Below are positions 5,497 through 12,600 of a stretch of 12,697 bases of DNA, one piece after another (the stretch's first letter is position 1; every line of letters begins with the position of its first letter). The DNA lies in NCBI GenBank assembly GCA_900752275.1, contig CAADUS010000002.1:1-12697 (forward strand). The letters run 5' to 3'. The DNA comes from an uncultured Collinsella sp. (lineage in GTDB: Bacteria; Actinomycetota; Coriobacteriia; Coriobacteriales; Coriobacteriaceae). The notes beneath the pieces are model-generated. The model made no database searches and had not been told where the DNA came from. It was given only the letters and a program-made list of their open reading frames with translations. A program made the position numbers and the translations under genes.

Positions 5497-5654
5497 ACAG
5501 ACCCTCACTTGATAGCCTTTTCCACTGAGAAAGATTCTACGGGTTCTTCACTTCTTTTTAGCTGGTTTTAGTTTTATTGGTATCCCTTTTGTCCTGGCGG
5601 TCGTTGCAATCTGCTCATATTCCGCTCGGAAGTCTTCACCGCATCCTTTATCCA

Positions 5655-5691
5655 AAGAAAAACAGCCCAGAGGAACAATACCTCTGAGCTG
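5655..5691 (-). terminator. rho-independent terminator of the initiator tRNA gene
   Basis: On the minus strand GCTG plus CAGAGG (5681-5691) pairs with CCTCTG plus CAGC (5663-5673) across a 7-nt loop, followed by TTTTTCTTT (5655-5662). It begins 11 bp after the encoded CCA end of the tRNA. It separates the tRNA transcript from the EcsC-mrr pair. Confidence 0.85.
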
Positions 5692-5702
5692 CTAAAAGTT
5701 CT

Positions 5703-5779
5703 TGGTCGCGGGGGCAGGATTTGAACCTACGACCTCCGGGTTATGAGCCCGGCGAGCTACCAGACTGCTCCACCCCGCA
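5703..5779 (-). tRNA. initiator tRNA-fMet (anticodon CAT)
   Basis: 77 nt including an encoded CCA (minus strand 5779 to 5703). The acceptor stem GCGGGG/CCCCGC is topped by U1-G72, a weak pair of the kind expected of initiators, which avoid a strong 1-72 Watson-Crick pair. The anticodon stem ends in three consecutive G-C pairs (GGG-CTCATAA-CCC), the formyl-Met initiator hallmark. D arm GAGC-AGTCTGGTA-GCTC and T arm GTAGG-TTCAAAT-CCTGC are regular. It has a strong promoter at 5811-5839 and a terminator at 5655-5691. Its 3' end faces the accessory stretch to the left, where islands commonly insert. Confidence 0.95.
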
Positions 5780-5810
5780 ATGTCTGGGCGCCTCATGTGC
5801 GCAAGAAAGA

Positions 5811-5839
5811 ATATTACGCGGGAGTTCGGCGGACGGCAA
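5811..5839 (-). promoter_or_regulatory. promoter of the initiator tRNA
   Basis: TTGCCG (5834-5839) and TAATAT (5811-5816) on the minus strand with exactly 17 bp between them, about 32 bp ahead of the mature tRNA 5' end. It is the clearest sigma-70-type promoter in the window. Confidence 0.75.
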
Positions 5840-5914
5840 GGAAAATCTCGTAGAGCATAATTCCTTCATATCTTGAACACCCCCGGCGCGAAGAGTCCAG
5901 GGCCCGCGACGCTC

Positions 5915-7102
5915 CTAGGCCATCTCGTCAAACGACACCTCATCGTCGGACAAAACGGCAGCGTCATAGTCTTCGGGCCCATCGGCTACGCAGTCCTCAA
6001 ATACGCGATACCTCTCGGCGCGCTCACGGGCCGCGGCGGCAGCCAGCTCAAGCGCGCGCTCGAGCGGCAGACCGCACATAAGCTGATACTCAAACTCCAC
6101 GGTAAAATCGCCGCCCACGTCATTCGCCACATCGCTGGCACGCATGCGCAGCTCATCGCTCCACGGCAGCACGACTTTTCGATCGTCATCCTCGTTCGCA
6201 AAGGACACGCCCTTCGCGGCAAGACGCTCGGCCGTCACGTCTTTCACCATGGAGTCAATAAAATCTGCCAGCGAAGACTTCTCGCTGTTGATCAACGCCA
6301 CCACCGTCTTATCGCCGTCCACGCGGGCCGCGGGCAACTCATTCAGATATTTAGCCGCAGCGATATTCATCGCCGGCAGGTCGTCCGGATCGATATTCCG
6401 ATTTGTGAGCAAGCCGATGAGCTTGCGATCATACGCCTTTGACGCACCGTAAGAGCCGCCCTCCCACTCGGCAAATTGCCCGAGCATGCCGCTTGTGGCC
6501 ACAAGCACGCTTTCGGCGTCCCCGCTATAGCCAAACTCCCAGTGATAGGAATCGTGCAGCGGGAACGGCCGGCTCGACAGCGGCCCGCAATGCATATGCG
6601 TCAGGGCAAACGGATCACCCAAGAAGTCCACGGCAACCGCACCGGAATCACCGGCATTGCCATACCAAACGCGCACGCCATCGCATACTACCAGGCATAG
6701 CGTGCAGGCAAACGAAGTGATATCGGCAGCGGGCTGATCGACGGCCACGTCTGCGACCGCACGAAGCGCACGCTCAAACACGCCCTTAAGGGCAGAGGCA
6801 TCACCCGGCACGAGCTCGCCCCGACGATACGCCTCAGCCGCGGCATCGACGGCGGCTTCGCTGGCAAGGTGGGCACCTTCGCCGCTCAAAATCATGGATG
6901 GCATACCGCCCGCGACAGCGGCAACGATCGCCTGGCGAGGCGCCGCGTCGGTCGCCGAGCCTCCGCCGTCCGGGCCACCATCCCCCGCCGTACCGAACGC
7001 GCGGGGCGGCTCAACCACCTGCACGCAGCAATGCTCCCGATTTCCACACCCCTGAATCTCGTGCCTGGTACTCGCAACACTCGCCTCGTAGTGAATCAAC
7101 AT
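5915..7102 (-). CDS. PP2C-fold protein, metal site probably degenerate
   Basis: A 395-residue cytosolic protein with the PPM/PP2C fold in its first ~275 residues. Recognisable pieces: G-N-R-E-H-C (20-25, motif R/N-x-E), G-E-G-A-H-L-A-S-E-A-A-V-D-A-A (74-88), V-W-Y-G-N-A-G-D-S-G-A-V (145-156, the G-D-S strand), V-L-V-A-T-S-G-M-L (199-207), and D-G-D-K-T-V-V-A-L-I (262-271, D-N-x-T motif). Two usual metal-binding aspartates appear missing: the A-D-G-x-G-G position reads A-V-A-G-G-M (62-67) and the S-D-G position reads T-S-G (203-205). It may therefore be a pseudophosphatase or a very divergent phosphatase; the alignment is by eye. Residues 30-55 form a Gly-rich insert, and the C-terminal 115 residues form a charged helical tail. 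The ATG at 7102 has AAGGAG 5 nt upstream. It stands alone, divergent from coaX. Confidence 0.75.
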   Translation of the reverse strand: MLIHYEASVASTRHEIQGCGNREHCCVQVVEPPRAFGTAGDGGPDGGGSATDAAPRQAIVAAVAGGMPSMILSGEGAHLASEAAVDAAAEAYRRGELVPGDASALKGVFERALRAVADVAVDQPAADITSFACTLCLVVCDGVRVWYGNAGDSGAVAVDFLGDPFALTHMHCGPLSSRPFPLHDSYHWEFGYSGDAESVLVATSGMLGQFAEWEGGSYGASKAYDRKLIGLLTNRNIDPDDLPAMNIAAAKYLNELPAARVDGDKTVVALINSEKSSLADFIDSMVKDVTAERLAAKGVSFANEDDDRKVVLPWSDELRMRASDVANDVGGDFTVEFEYQLMCGLPLERALELAAAAARERAERYRVFEDCVADGPEDYDAAVLSDDEVSFDEMA

Positions 7103-7355
7103 CTCTGCTCCTTATCGTCCACACCGGCTGGGCGCGGCGGGCTCTGGTCCGTCCGGCGCCGCGTCCAGGGCTGCTTCCGCGGGCTTGGACCGCCCGCTTT
7201 GTCGCCGACAGTCTGGCAGCAAAACGGGCGTTTCGGTCGCACCCGGTTCAGCTGAACACGGGTCCAAACGCCCACGCAGACGAATCGCGGCGCAGCAGCG
7301 CCGACGGCACGTATACAATGGTGCGCGTCCTTTTATGCCAACACTGGGAGTAGAC

Positions 7356-8129
7356 ATGCTGCTCGCTATCGATATGGGAAACACGCAGACGGCCATGGGT
7401 CTGTTTGACGGAGACGAGCTGGTGCAGTCGTGGCGTATGCCCACCGACCGCTCCTATACCGCCGACGAGATCCACGTGCGCCTGATGGGTTTCTTTAAGA
7501 TGTACGGCCTTTCGCTCGACGCGGTCGACGCGATCGCCTTTGCCGGCGTGGTGCCGCAGCTCTCGCGCGAGTGGCACGCCGTGGCCGACCGCATTGCGGC
7601 GGACGCCATCGTCATCGGGCCGCAGACGGCCGCGGTGACCAAGCTGCGCGCGGCACGCCCTCAGGCCGTGGGTGCCGACCGCATCGCCAACGCCGTTGCG
7701 GCCGAGACCTTCTACGGCGCGCCGGCGATCGTGGTGGACTTTGGCACCGCGACCAATATCGACGTCATCGATGAGGACGGTTATTACATTGGCGGAGCGA
7801 TCGCGCCGGGCATCCGCATCTCCATGGACGCGCTTGCCGCCCGTGCCGCCAAGCTCGCCAGCGTGCCGCTCGAGGCGCCCGAGCACGCCATCGGCCGCGA
7901 TACCGAGGAGTGCATTAAGGTCGGCGCCGTGATGGGCGCTGCCGCCATGGCCGAGGGCTTGGTCGCGCGCATGAAGCGCGAGCTGGGCCGCGAGGACGCC
8001 ACGGTTATCGCCACGGGCGGTCTCGCCGGCATCGTCGCCGATTCGACCGACGCCTTCGACGTGGTCGACGGACAACTCACCATCAAGGGCATCTGCGAAA
8101 TCTACCGCCGCATGCAGGAGATGGGGTAG
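7356..8129 (+). CDS. coaX: type III pantothenate kinase
   Basis: Phosphorylates pantothenate with ATP, the first step of coenzyme A synthesis, in the cytosol. 257 residues, normal for the family. Motifs of the ASKHA fold: D6-M-G-N-T10 phosphate loop; F-A-G-V-V-P (62-67); G-A-D-R (106-109), which carries the proposed catalytic Asp; V-V-D-F-G-T-A-T-N (126-134); G-G-A-I-A-P-G (146-152); A-T-G-G-L (219-223). All are intact. The ATG at 7356 is chosen over upstream in-frame starts because GGGAG lies 5 nt ahead and the protein begins directly with the D-x-G-N-T strand. A -10-like TACAAT lies at 7314-7319 with no clear -35. It is convergent with the biotin-ligase-like gene; coaX and birA are neighbours or fused in several bacteria. 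Confidence 0.95.
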   Translation: MLLAIDMGNTQTAMGLFDGDELVQSWRMPTDRSYTADEIHVRLMGFFKMYGLSLDAVDAIAFAGVVPQLSREWHAVADRIAADAIVIGPQTAAVTKLRAARPQAVGADRIANAVAAETFYGAPAIVVDFGTATNIDVIDEDGYYIGGAIAPGIRISMDALAARAAKLASVPLEAPEHAIGRDTEECIKVGAVMGAAAMAEGLVARMKRELGREDATVIATGGLAGIVADSTDAFDVVDGQLTIKGICEIYRRMQEMG

Positions 8130-8183
8130 GACGGGGGCTAAAGTCGAGCACGCCCGATGCCACGGCTCCCGCAAACGTTCGCC

Positions 8184-8232
8184 AAGCCTATTCCTCAAAA
8201 ACGAAAATTTTTCTGTTTTGAGGAACAGGCTT
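8184..8232. other. long near-perfect dyad between convergent genes
   Basis: The arms 8184-8200 and 8216-8232 (AAGCCTATTCCTCAAAA against its complement) match at 16 of 17 positions around a 15-nt A/T-rich loop. It lies 55 bp after coaX. No T-tract follows on either strand, so it is not a standard intrinsic terminator, but it may protect 3' ends or belong to a dispersed repeat. Confidence 0.6.
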
Positions 8233-8254
8233 AAGGCGGCTCGGCAGTCATGCG

Positions 8255-8287
8255 AAAGCCCTCCCCGGCGCAGGCCGAGAAGGGCTT
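8255..8287 (-). terminator. terminator-like hairpin for the folP-folK / ligase operon
   Basis: As minus-strand RNA, 8273-8287 pairs with 8255-8269 over about 14 bp with two G-U wobbles that would be A-C mismatches on the other strand, so the structure fits minus-strand transcription. It ends in only UUUCG, a weak U-tract. It lies 38 bp after the ligase-like stop. Confidence 0.6.
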
Positions 8288-8324
8288 CGTTGTCATCGTT
8301 GTCTTTGAGCGCTGGTGCCTCGCG

Positions 8325-9026
8325 TTACAGCCCGCGAATCCGTACGGCCTCGGGCGGAAACTCCTGCTCGCCGGCATCGGTCTTGATGGTCGCGCGACCC
8401 CAGATATCCAGGCCCGCAAACACACCGACCGCAAGCGGCAAACCGTTGGGCGACACCGCCGCAACCTGGCGGCCCAGCAGCGGCACCATGTCGAAGTACT
8501 CGCCCAGCACGGGAGCCAACGGGCCGGCAGCGCCCTGCGGCGTGTTGGCAACAACCGCCCAGGCGTCCACGCGGGTCAACACGGCGGTGGCCAATGCCTC
8601 GACCAGCGCTTCGTCAGCCACATCCACACAAAGCTCGCTCAACGCCGAACGCTCGATATCCACCGTCACGGCACCGAACATGCCCGCGGCACCGGCGCCG
8701 CCGTTGACGGCGACGCGCGCAAACGACGTCTCAAACGTGGGCGCGCCGCACACAATGTCGCTCGGCCATTGAATGCCCACCTTGCCGGCAAGGCCCAGCC
8801 CCGGCGTCGACGCCGTGCCCACGAGCGCGTCCATCATACCCATCGCCGCCACAAACGGCAGGCCGTGGAAGGCATGCATATTCACGTCCGGGCGCACGAC
8901 CAGCGAAAACGTCAACGACGCCTCGCCCGCGCTCCAAGCGCACCAGCCCGCGGACGCACCCTCGCGGCCCGCGTCGCGCGCAGCGTCGAGCTCGGTGCCG
9001 GCGGCTACAGCGTTCATCTCAATCAT
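8325..9026 (-). CDS. biotin-protein ligase-like protein with eroded catalytic motifs
   Basis: A 233-residue protein resembling the catalytic and C-terminal domains of BirA / biotin-[acetyl-CoA-carboxylase] ligase. G-R-E-G-A-S-A-G-W (20-28) stands where GRGRRGR-x-W should be; S-L-T-F-S-L-V-V-R-P (37-46) follows as in the family; V-G-I-Q-W-P-S-D-I-V (83-92) replaces G-I-K-W-P-N-D; the K-x-x-G-I-L strand is poorly kept. The end (residues about 197-230: A-V-G-V-F-A-G-L-D-I-W-G-R-A, then D-A-G-E-x-x-F) matches the small C-terminal domain. The N-terminal S-T-N segment is missing or shortened. So either a very divergent ligase or a non-catalytic relative. No DNA-binding domain. The ATG at 9026 directly follows the TAG of folP-folK, so it is co-translated; another ATG lies at 9017. 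The next gene downstream is convergent coaX. Confidence 0.65.
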   Translation of the reverse strand: MIEMNAVAAGTELDAARDAGREGASAGWCAWSAGEASLTFSLVVRPDVNMHAFHGLPFVAAMGMMDALVGTASTPGLGLAGKVGIQWPSDIVCGAPTFETSFARVAVNGGAGAAGMFGAVTVDIERSALSELCVDVADEALVEALATAVLTRVDAWAVVANTPQGAAGPLAPVLGEYFDMVPLLGRQVAAVSPNGLPLAVGVFAGLDIWGRATIKTDAGEQEFPPEAVRIRGL

Positions 9027-10754
9027 CTACATACGCCCCAATTCGCCCACGATATGGCCCACGCGGTCCTCGGGCTCCTTGACCTCGACGCCGTTGTAGC
9101 GGAAGAACCGCGCCGGGTCGTGCATCAGGTCCTCGAGCGGCACCAGCACAAAGTCACGTTCGCCGATCAGCGGATGCGGCAGGCGCAGCTTTTTGCCGCC
9201 GTGGATCTCACCGTCCATCCACAGCAGGTCCAGGTCGATGGTGCGCGGGCCGTTGACCTTGGCCTTCTTGGAGCGGTCGCGCCCCAGCTCGGCCTCGATC
9301 TTCATAAGCTCGTCGAGCAGCACCAGCGGCGCCAGCTCGGTCTTGATCTCGATGACGGCGTTGGCAAACGCGTCCTGGCGCGTCTCGTAGGCCGGCTCGC
9401 TCTCGTAGATGCGCGAGCAGTTGGAGACGCAGGTGAGCGGAATCTCGGCGATCATGTCGCGTGCGGCGCGGATGTTATCGCAACGATGCCCCAGATTGGA
9501 GCCCACAGCCACAAACGCACGGCGCGGCTGCGGCTTAGCAACAGCCCAGTAACCATTCAGGAACTGCGCAAAGCCCGCGACGTCGTGCACGCGCACGATG
9601 TTGGCGCCGGCCTGGATGGCGCCCAGGCACACGCCAAACGTGGCGGCATCGCGCGCGGCGGCCTCGGTCACGCCCGAGACAGCACCCACAAAGCGTTTGC
9701 GCGACACGGCGCACATGAGCGGATAGCCCAGCGACGCCATCTTGGCGGTCTCGCGCTGGATGACGATGTCCTCGTTGGCCGTCTTGCCAAAGCCCGGGCC
9801 CGGATCGATGCAGATGCGGTCGCGCGACACACCGGCGTGGATGAGCGCGCGGGCCTGATCGGACAGAAAGCCCATGACGCGGCGCATGATGGGCGCCGAA
9901 TCGGGCAGGGTAAAGCGGCGGAGCTGCGAGGTGGGCACGTAGGCCTCCTCGCGGCGGGCGCTGCGGCGCATCATGGCGGCCAGGTGATCGCTGGGCTCCG
10001 GCGCGGGCTCAGGGGTAGCGCCGGCCTCGGCGACAGGGGCGGCCTGCTCGGCGGCCGGTGCCTCCTGCTTCTGCTCGTCCGTGGACTCGGGCGCAGGCTC
10101 CGGATCGCCGAACGGCAGCGAGGGCTGCACCACGCCGCCCGGGAGCTTTGCCTCGGGCTTAGGCTCGCCTAGCAGCTTGCCGCGACGGCGGCGCGCCGGC
10201 TTCTCGGCCTCGCGCGCAGCCTCGGCGGCCGCTTCGCGCGCCTTCTCGGCAACAAACGCCGCGGCCGAGGTATCGAGCTGCACCGTTGCATGCGCGCGCG
10301 TGGGCGCCGCGACCTCGCCGGCGTGCATCACGATGACGCCGCAGGTGCTCGTCGCGACAAACTCGACCATCTTGGGGTCGGTGAAGCCCGTCACGTCGTT
10401 GACGATCGAGGCGCCGCAGCGCACGGCAGCCTTGGCAACCGCCACGTGGCGCGTGTCGATCGAGACAATGGCGCCCTCTTTGGCCAGCGCGCGCACCACG
10501 GGAAGCACGCGGCGAGCCTCCTCGTCGGGGTTGACCGGGGTAAATCCGGGGCGCGTGGACTCGCCGCCCACGTCGATGATATCGGCGCCGGCATCGAGCA
10601 TCGCCAGGCCGTACTCGATGGCGGCATCCGGGTCGAAGTGCTCCCCGCCATCGCTAAACGAATCGGTCGTCACGTTGAGGACGCCCATGATGCGCGGGCG
10701 GTCAAAGCTGAGCTCGTACTTTCCGCACCGCCATGTCTTGCTATCGTTCGCCAT
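9027..10754 (-). CDS. folP-folK: bifunctional dihydropteroate synthase / HPPK (FolP-FolK fusion) with large internal insert
   Basis: A 575-residue folate-synthesis fusion. DHPS half (about 1-405): I-M-G-V-L-N-V-T-T-D-S-F-S-D-G-G (22-37), D-V-G-G-E-S-T-R-P-G (61-70), S-I-D-T-R (98-102), V-N-D-V-T-G (118-123), V-M-H (142-144), D-P-G-P-G-F-G-K-T (317-325), S-R-K-R-F (351-355), R-V-H-D-V (388-392). HPPK half (about 412-560): A-F-V-A-V-G-S-N-L-G, then R-T-I-D-L-D-L-L and L-P-H-P-x-x-x-x-R-x-F-V-L. Together they make 6-hydroxymethyl-dihydropterin pyrophosphate and join it to p-aminobenzoate. About 135 residues rich in Ala, Pro, Glu and Lys (149-284) interrupt DHPS between V-M-H and the helix before D-P-G; core motifs on both sides are intact. 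The ATG at 10754 is preferred because AGGAGG lies 6 nt ahead; upstream ATGs at 10760 and 10817 lack this. First gene of an operon with the ligase-like gene. Confidence 0.93.
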   Translation of the reverse strand: MANDSKTWRCGKYELSFDRPRIMGVLNVTTDSFSDGGEHFDPDAAIEYGLAMLDAGADIIDVGGESTRPGFTPVNPDEEARRVLPVVRALAKEGAIVSIDTRHVAVAKAAVRCGASIVNDVTGFTDPKMVEFVATSTCGVIVMHAGEVAAPTRAHATVQLDTSAAAFVAEKAREAAAEAAREAEKPARRRRGKLLGEPKPEAKLPGGVVQPSLPFGDPEPAPESTDEQKQEAPAAEQAAPVAEAGATPEPAPEPSDHLAAMMRRSARREEAYVPTSQLRRFTLPDSAPIMRRVMGFLSDQARALIHAGVSRDRICIDPGPGFGKTANEDIVIQRETAKMASLGYPLMCAVSRKRFVGAVSGVTEAAARDAATFGVCLGAIQAGANIVRVHDVAGFAQFLNGYWAVAKPQPRRAFVAVGSNLGHRCDNIRAARDMIAEIPLTCVSNCSRIYESEPAYETRQDAFANAVIEIKTELAPLVLLDELMKIEAELGRDRSKKAKVNGPRTIDLDLLWMDGEIHGGKKLRLPHPLIGERDFVLVPLEDLMHDPARFFRYNGVEVKEPEDRVGHIVGELGRM

Positions 10755-10770
10755 GAACATCCTCCTAAAA

Positions 10771-10794
10771 TGCCCGCGCCACCGCGCTCGGGCA
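10771..10794 (-). promoter_or_regulatory. leader hairpin ahead of folP-folK ribosome site
   Basis: Minus-strand TGCCC-GA-GCGC pairs with GCGC-GGGCA around a 4-nt loop (a 2-nt bulge), followed by TTTT and then AGGAGG. It could be an attenuator, or a terminator of upstream transcription from the Sir2 gene; the T-run is short. Confidence 0.4.
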
Positions 10795-10828
10795 CAGGCG
10801 GCGGGGTTGCTTTGCAATCAGTCTTTCT

Positions 10829-10859
10829 ATTGTATCCGCGCACGCGGGCTAGAACGCAA
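10829..10859 (-). promoter_or_regulatory. candidate promoter for the folP-folK operon
   Basis: TACAAT at 10829-10834 on the minus strand is a good -10. The best -35 (TTGCGT, 10854-10859) is 19 bp away and overlaps the end of the Sir2 gene, so assignment of the -35 is weak. Confidence 0.35.
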
Positions 10860-11601
10860 ACGCTGCCGCGATGTCGCAAGAAATCAGCAGGTCGGCATTT
10901 GCATCCTGATCGGTGGGAGCAAGATTGCAAATGGCCAGCGTATCGCCGGTAAAGTAGCGCGTAAGGCCCGCCGCCGGATACACCACGAGCGAGGTCCCGC
11001 CCACAATAAGGGCATCGGCCGCGGCGATGGCGGCAACAGCGCCGGTCAGTACATGCTCGTCGAGCGGCTCCCCGTAGAGCACCACATCGGGCTTAATGCG
11101 CCCGCCGCACGCAGGACACACGGGCACACCCGCGGCGTTCTCGTGCCCGCGCGAGCAAATCCACTCGGCGCTATAGACCGCGCCGCACGACTGGCAAATG
11201 TTGCGATGGACCGATCCGTGCAGTTCGAACACGCGCTGCGAGCCTGCCATCTGATGCAGACCGTCGATATTTTGCGTCACCACGGCATTTAGTCTGCCGG
11301 CGCGTTCCAGCTCGGCCAGCTTGGTGTGGCAGCGGTTGGGCTTGGCGCCAAGCGCGATCATCTTGGTGCGGTAGAAGTCGAAGAACTCGGCCGGATGTGC
11401 CTCGTAAAAGCTATGCGAAAGCATGGTCTCGGGCGGGTAGGCAAACTGCTGGTGATACAGGCCGTCCACGCTGCGGAAATCGGGGATGCCACTCGCCGTG
11501 GAAACGCCCGCCCCGCCAAAGAAGACCACGCGCTTGTGGGTACCGAACAGCTCCGCCAGCGCGGCGGAGGCCTGCTTGGGGTCCGATATTGCCTGCGTCA
11601 T
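10849..11601 (-). CDS. cobB: NAD-dependent protein deacylase, Sir2 family
   Basis: Removes acyl groups from lysines of proteins using NAD+, in the cytosol. 250 residues, normal for bacterial sirtuins. Motifs: F-F-G-G-A-G-V-S-T-A-S-G-I-P-D-F-R (27-43, NAD-binding loop), T-Q-N-I-D-G-L-H (109-116), E-L-H-G-S (126-130, catalytic H128), four zinc cysteines C136, C139, C162, C165, and G-G-T-S-L-V-V-Y-P-A (201-210). All catalytic residues are present. The start at 11601 is fixed by GGAGG 6 nt upstream; a longer frame to 11652 has no such site. It stands 94 bp upstream of folP-folK on the same strand, probably with a separate promoter, and is divergent from exonuclease III across 136 bp. Confidence 0.95.
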   Translation of the reverse strand: MTQAISDPKQASAALAELFGTHKRVVFFGGAGVSTASGIPDFRSVDGLYHQQFAYPPETMLSHSFYEAHPAEFFDFYRTKMIALGAKPNRCHTKLAELERAGRLNAVVTQNIDGLHQMAGSQRVFELHGSVHRNICQSCGAVYSAEWICSRGHENAAGVPVCPACGGRIKPDVVLYGEPLDEHVLTGAVAAIAAADALIVGGTSLVVYPAAGLTRYFTGDTLAICNLAPTDQDANADLLISCDIAAAFAF

Positions 11602-11737
11602 ATGAGTCCTCCGTCCTTGTTGGTCGGGCAGCGTCGGGCAATGTCCCAGCATGCGGCCTTTGGGTCAGCACGCGCGGAGCCCACCACCGCCCCTGTTGCG
11701 CTAATCTTAAGCCTGCCAGCCCCGTCGAAAGGACACC

Positions 11738-12556
11738 ATGCCTCAGACTTACACTTTCGCCTCGTGGAACGTCAACGGCCTGCGCGCCGTTCTCAAAAAG
11801 GACCCGAGCTTTATCCAGATCGCGCAAGAACTCGACGTCGATATCTTGGCGCTGCAGGAAACCAAGCTGCAGGAGGGCCAGGTCGATATTGACCTGCCCG
11901 GCTATCATCAAACCTGGAGCTACGCCGAACGCAAAGGCTATTCGGGCACTGCGGTCTTTAGCCGCCAGGAACCGCTGCGCGTGCTGTACGCCGACGCACT
12001 GCTACCCTACGCCGGTGAGGGCGAGGCAGCCGAGCTCGTCGCCCAAGCTGCAACCGAGGGCCGCGTCTGCGCGCTCGAGTTCGACAAGTTTTGGTTTGTG
12101 GATGTCTACACGCCTAACGCCCAAAATGAGCTCGCGCGCATTGATGTGCGCATGGCCTGGGATGATGCCTATCGCGGCTTTTTGAGCGCGCTTGAGCGCG
12201 AGACCGGCAAGCCCGTCGTAACCTGCGGCGACTTTAACGTGGCGCACGAGGAGATCGACCTTAAGAACCCCAAGTCCAACCGCGGCAACGCCGGCTTTTC
12301 GGACGAGGAGCGCGGCAAGTTTACCGAGCTGCTCAACGCCGGGTTTACCGATACCTGGCGCGCGGCAAACCCCGACGTCGAGGGCGTCTACAGCTGGTGG
12401 AGCTACCGCTTTAATGCTCGCAAGAACAACGCCGGCTGGCGCATCGATTATTTCCTGGTAAGTGATTCAATCGCCGGCAATGTGCGCGACGCCGGCATCC
12501 GCGGCGACATCTTCGGCAGCGACCACTGCCCCGTCACCCTCACGCTAGAACTCTAG
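11738..12556 (+). CDS. xth: exodeoxyribonuclease III (AP endonuclease)
   Basis: Class II AP endonuclease / 3'-5' exonuclease of base-excision repair. 272 residues, typical. Motifs: S-W-N-V-N-G-L-R (9-16), L-Q-E-T-K (39-43, metal-binding E41), G-Y-S-G-T-A (67-72), Y-T-P-N-A (124-128), G-D-F-N-V-A-H (164-170, catalytic D165/N167), W-R-I-D-Y-F-L (234-240) and S-D-H-C-P-V (261-266, D262/H263). The active site is complete. The ATG at 11738 follows GAAAGGAC. Arginine codons are almost all CGC, typical of the core genome here and in contrast to the HNH gene. It is probably monocistronic. Confidence 0.97.
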   Translation: MPQTYTFASWNVNGLRAVLKKDPSFIQIAQELDVDILALQETKLQEGQVDIDLPGYHQTWSYAERKGYSGTAVFSRQEPLRVLYADALLPYAGEGEAAELVAQAATEGRVCALEFDKFWFVDVYTPNAQNELARIDVRMAWDDAYRGFLSALERETGKPVVTCGDFNVAHEEIDLKNPKSNRGNAGFSDEERGKFTELLNAGFTDTWRAANPDVEGVYSWWSYRFNARKNNAGWRIDYFLVSDSIAGNVRDAGIRGDIFGSDHCPVTLTLEL

Positions 12557-12562
12557 CCCCAA

Positions 12563-12600
12563 CCGATCCCCTGGGGGACAGAGGAAAACGGATCATTTTC
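12563..12600. other. short GC dyad after exonuclease III
   Basis: GATCC at 12565-12569 and GGATC at 12590-12594, with a CCCC-T-GGGG palindrome (12568-12576) between, followed by ATTTTC. It may end the xth transcript, but the stem is short and alternative. The remaining bases to 12697 show nothing I can assign. Confidence 0.25.

Noticed and set aside
8250..10172. 640-codon plus-strand frame
   Set aside because: Shadow of the folP-folK and ligase-like genes in GC-rich DNA; product is Arg/His/Gly-rich with no domain.
10081..11292. 403-codon plus-strand frame
   Set aside because: Antisense to folP-folK and the Sir2 gene, both with intact catalytic motifs.
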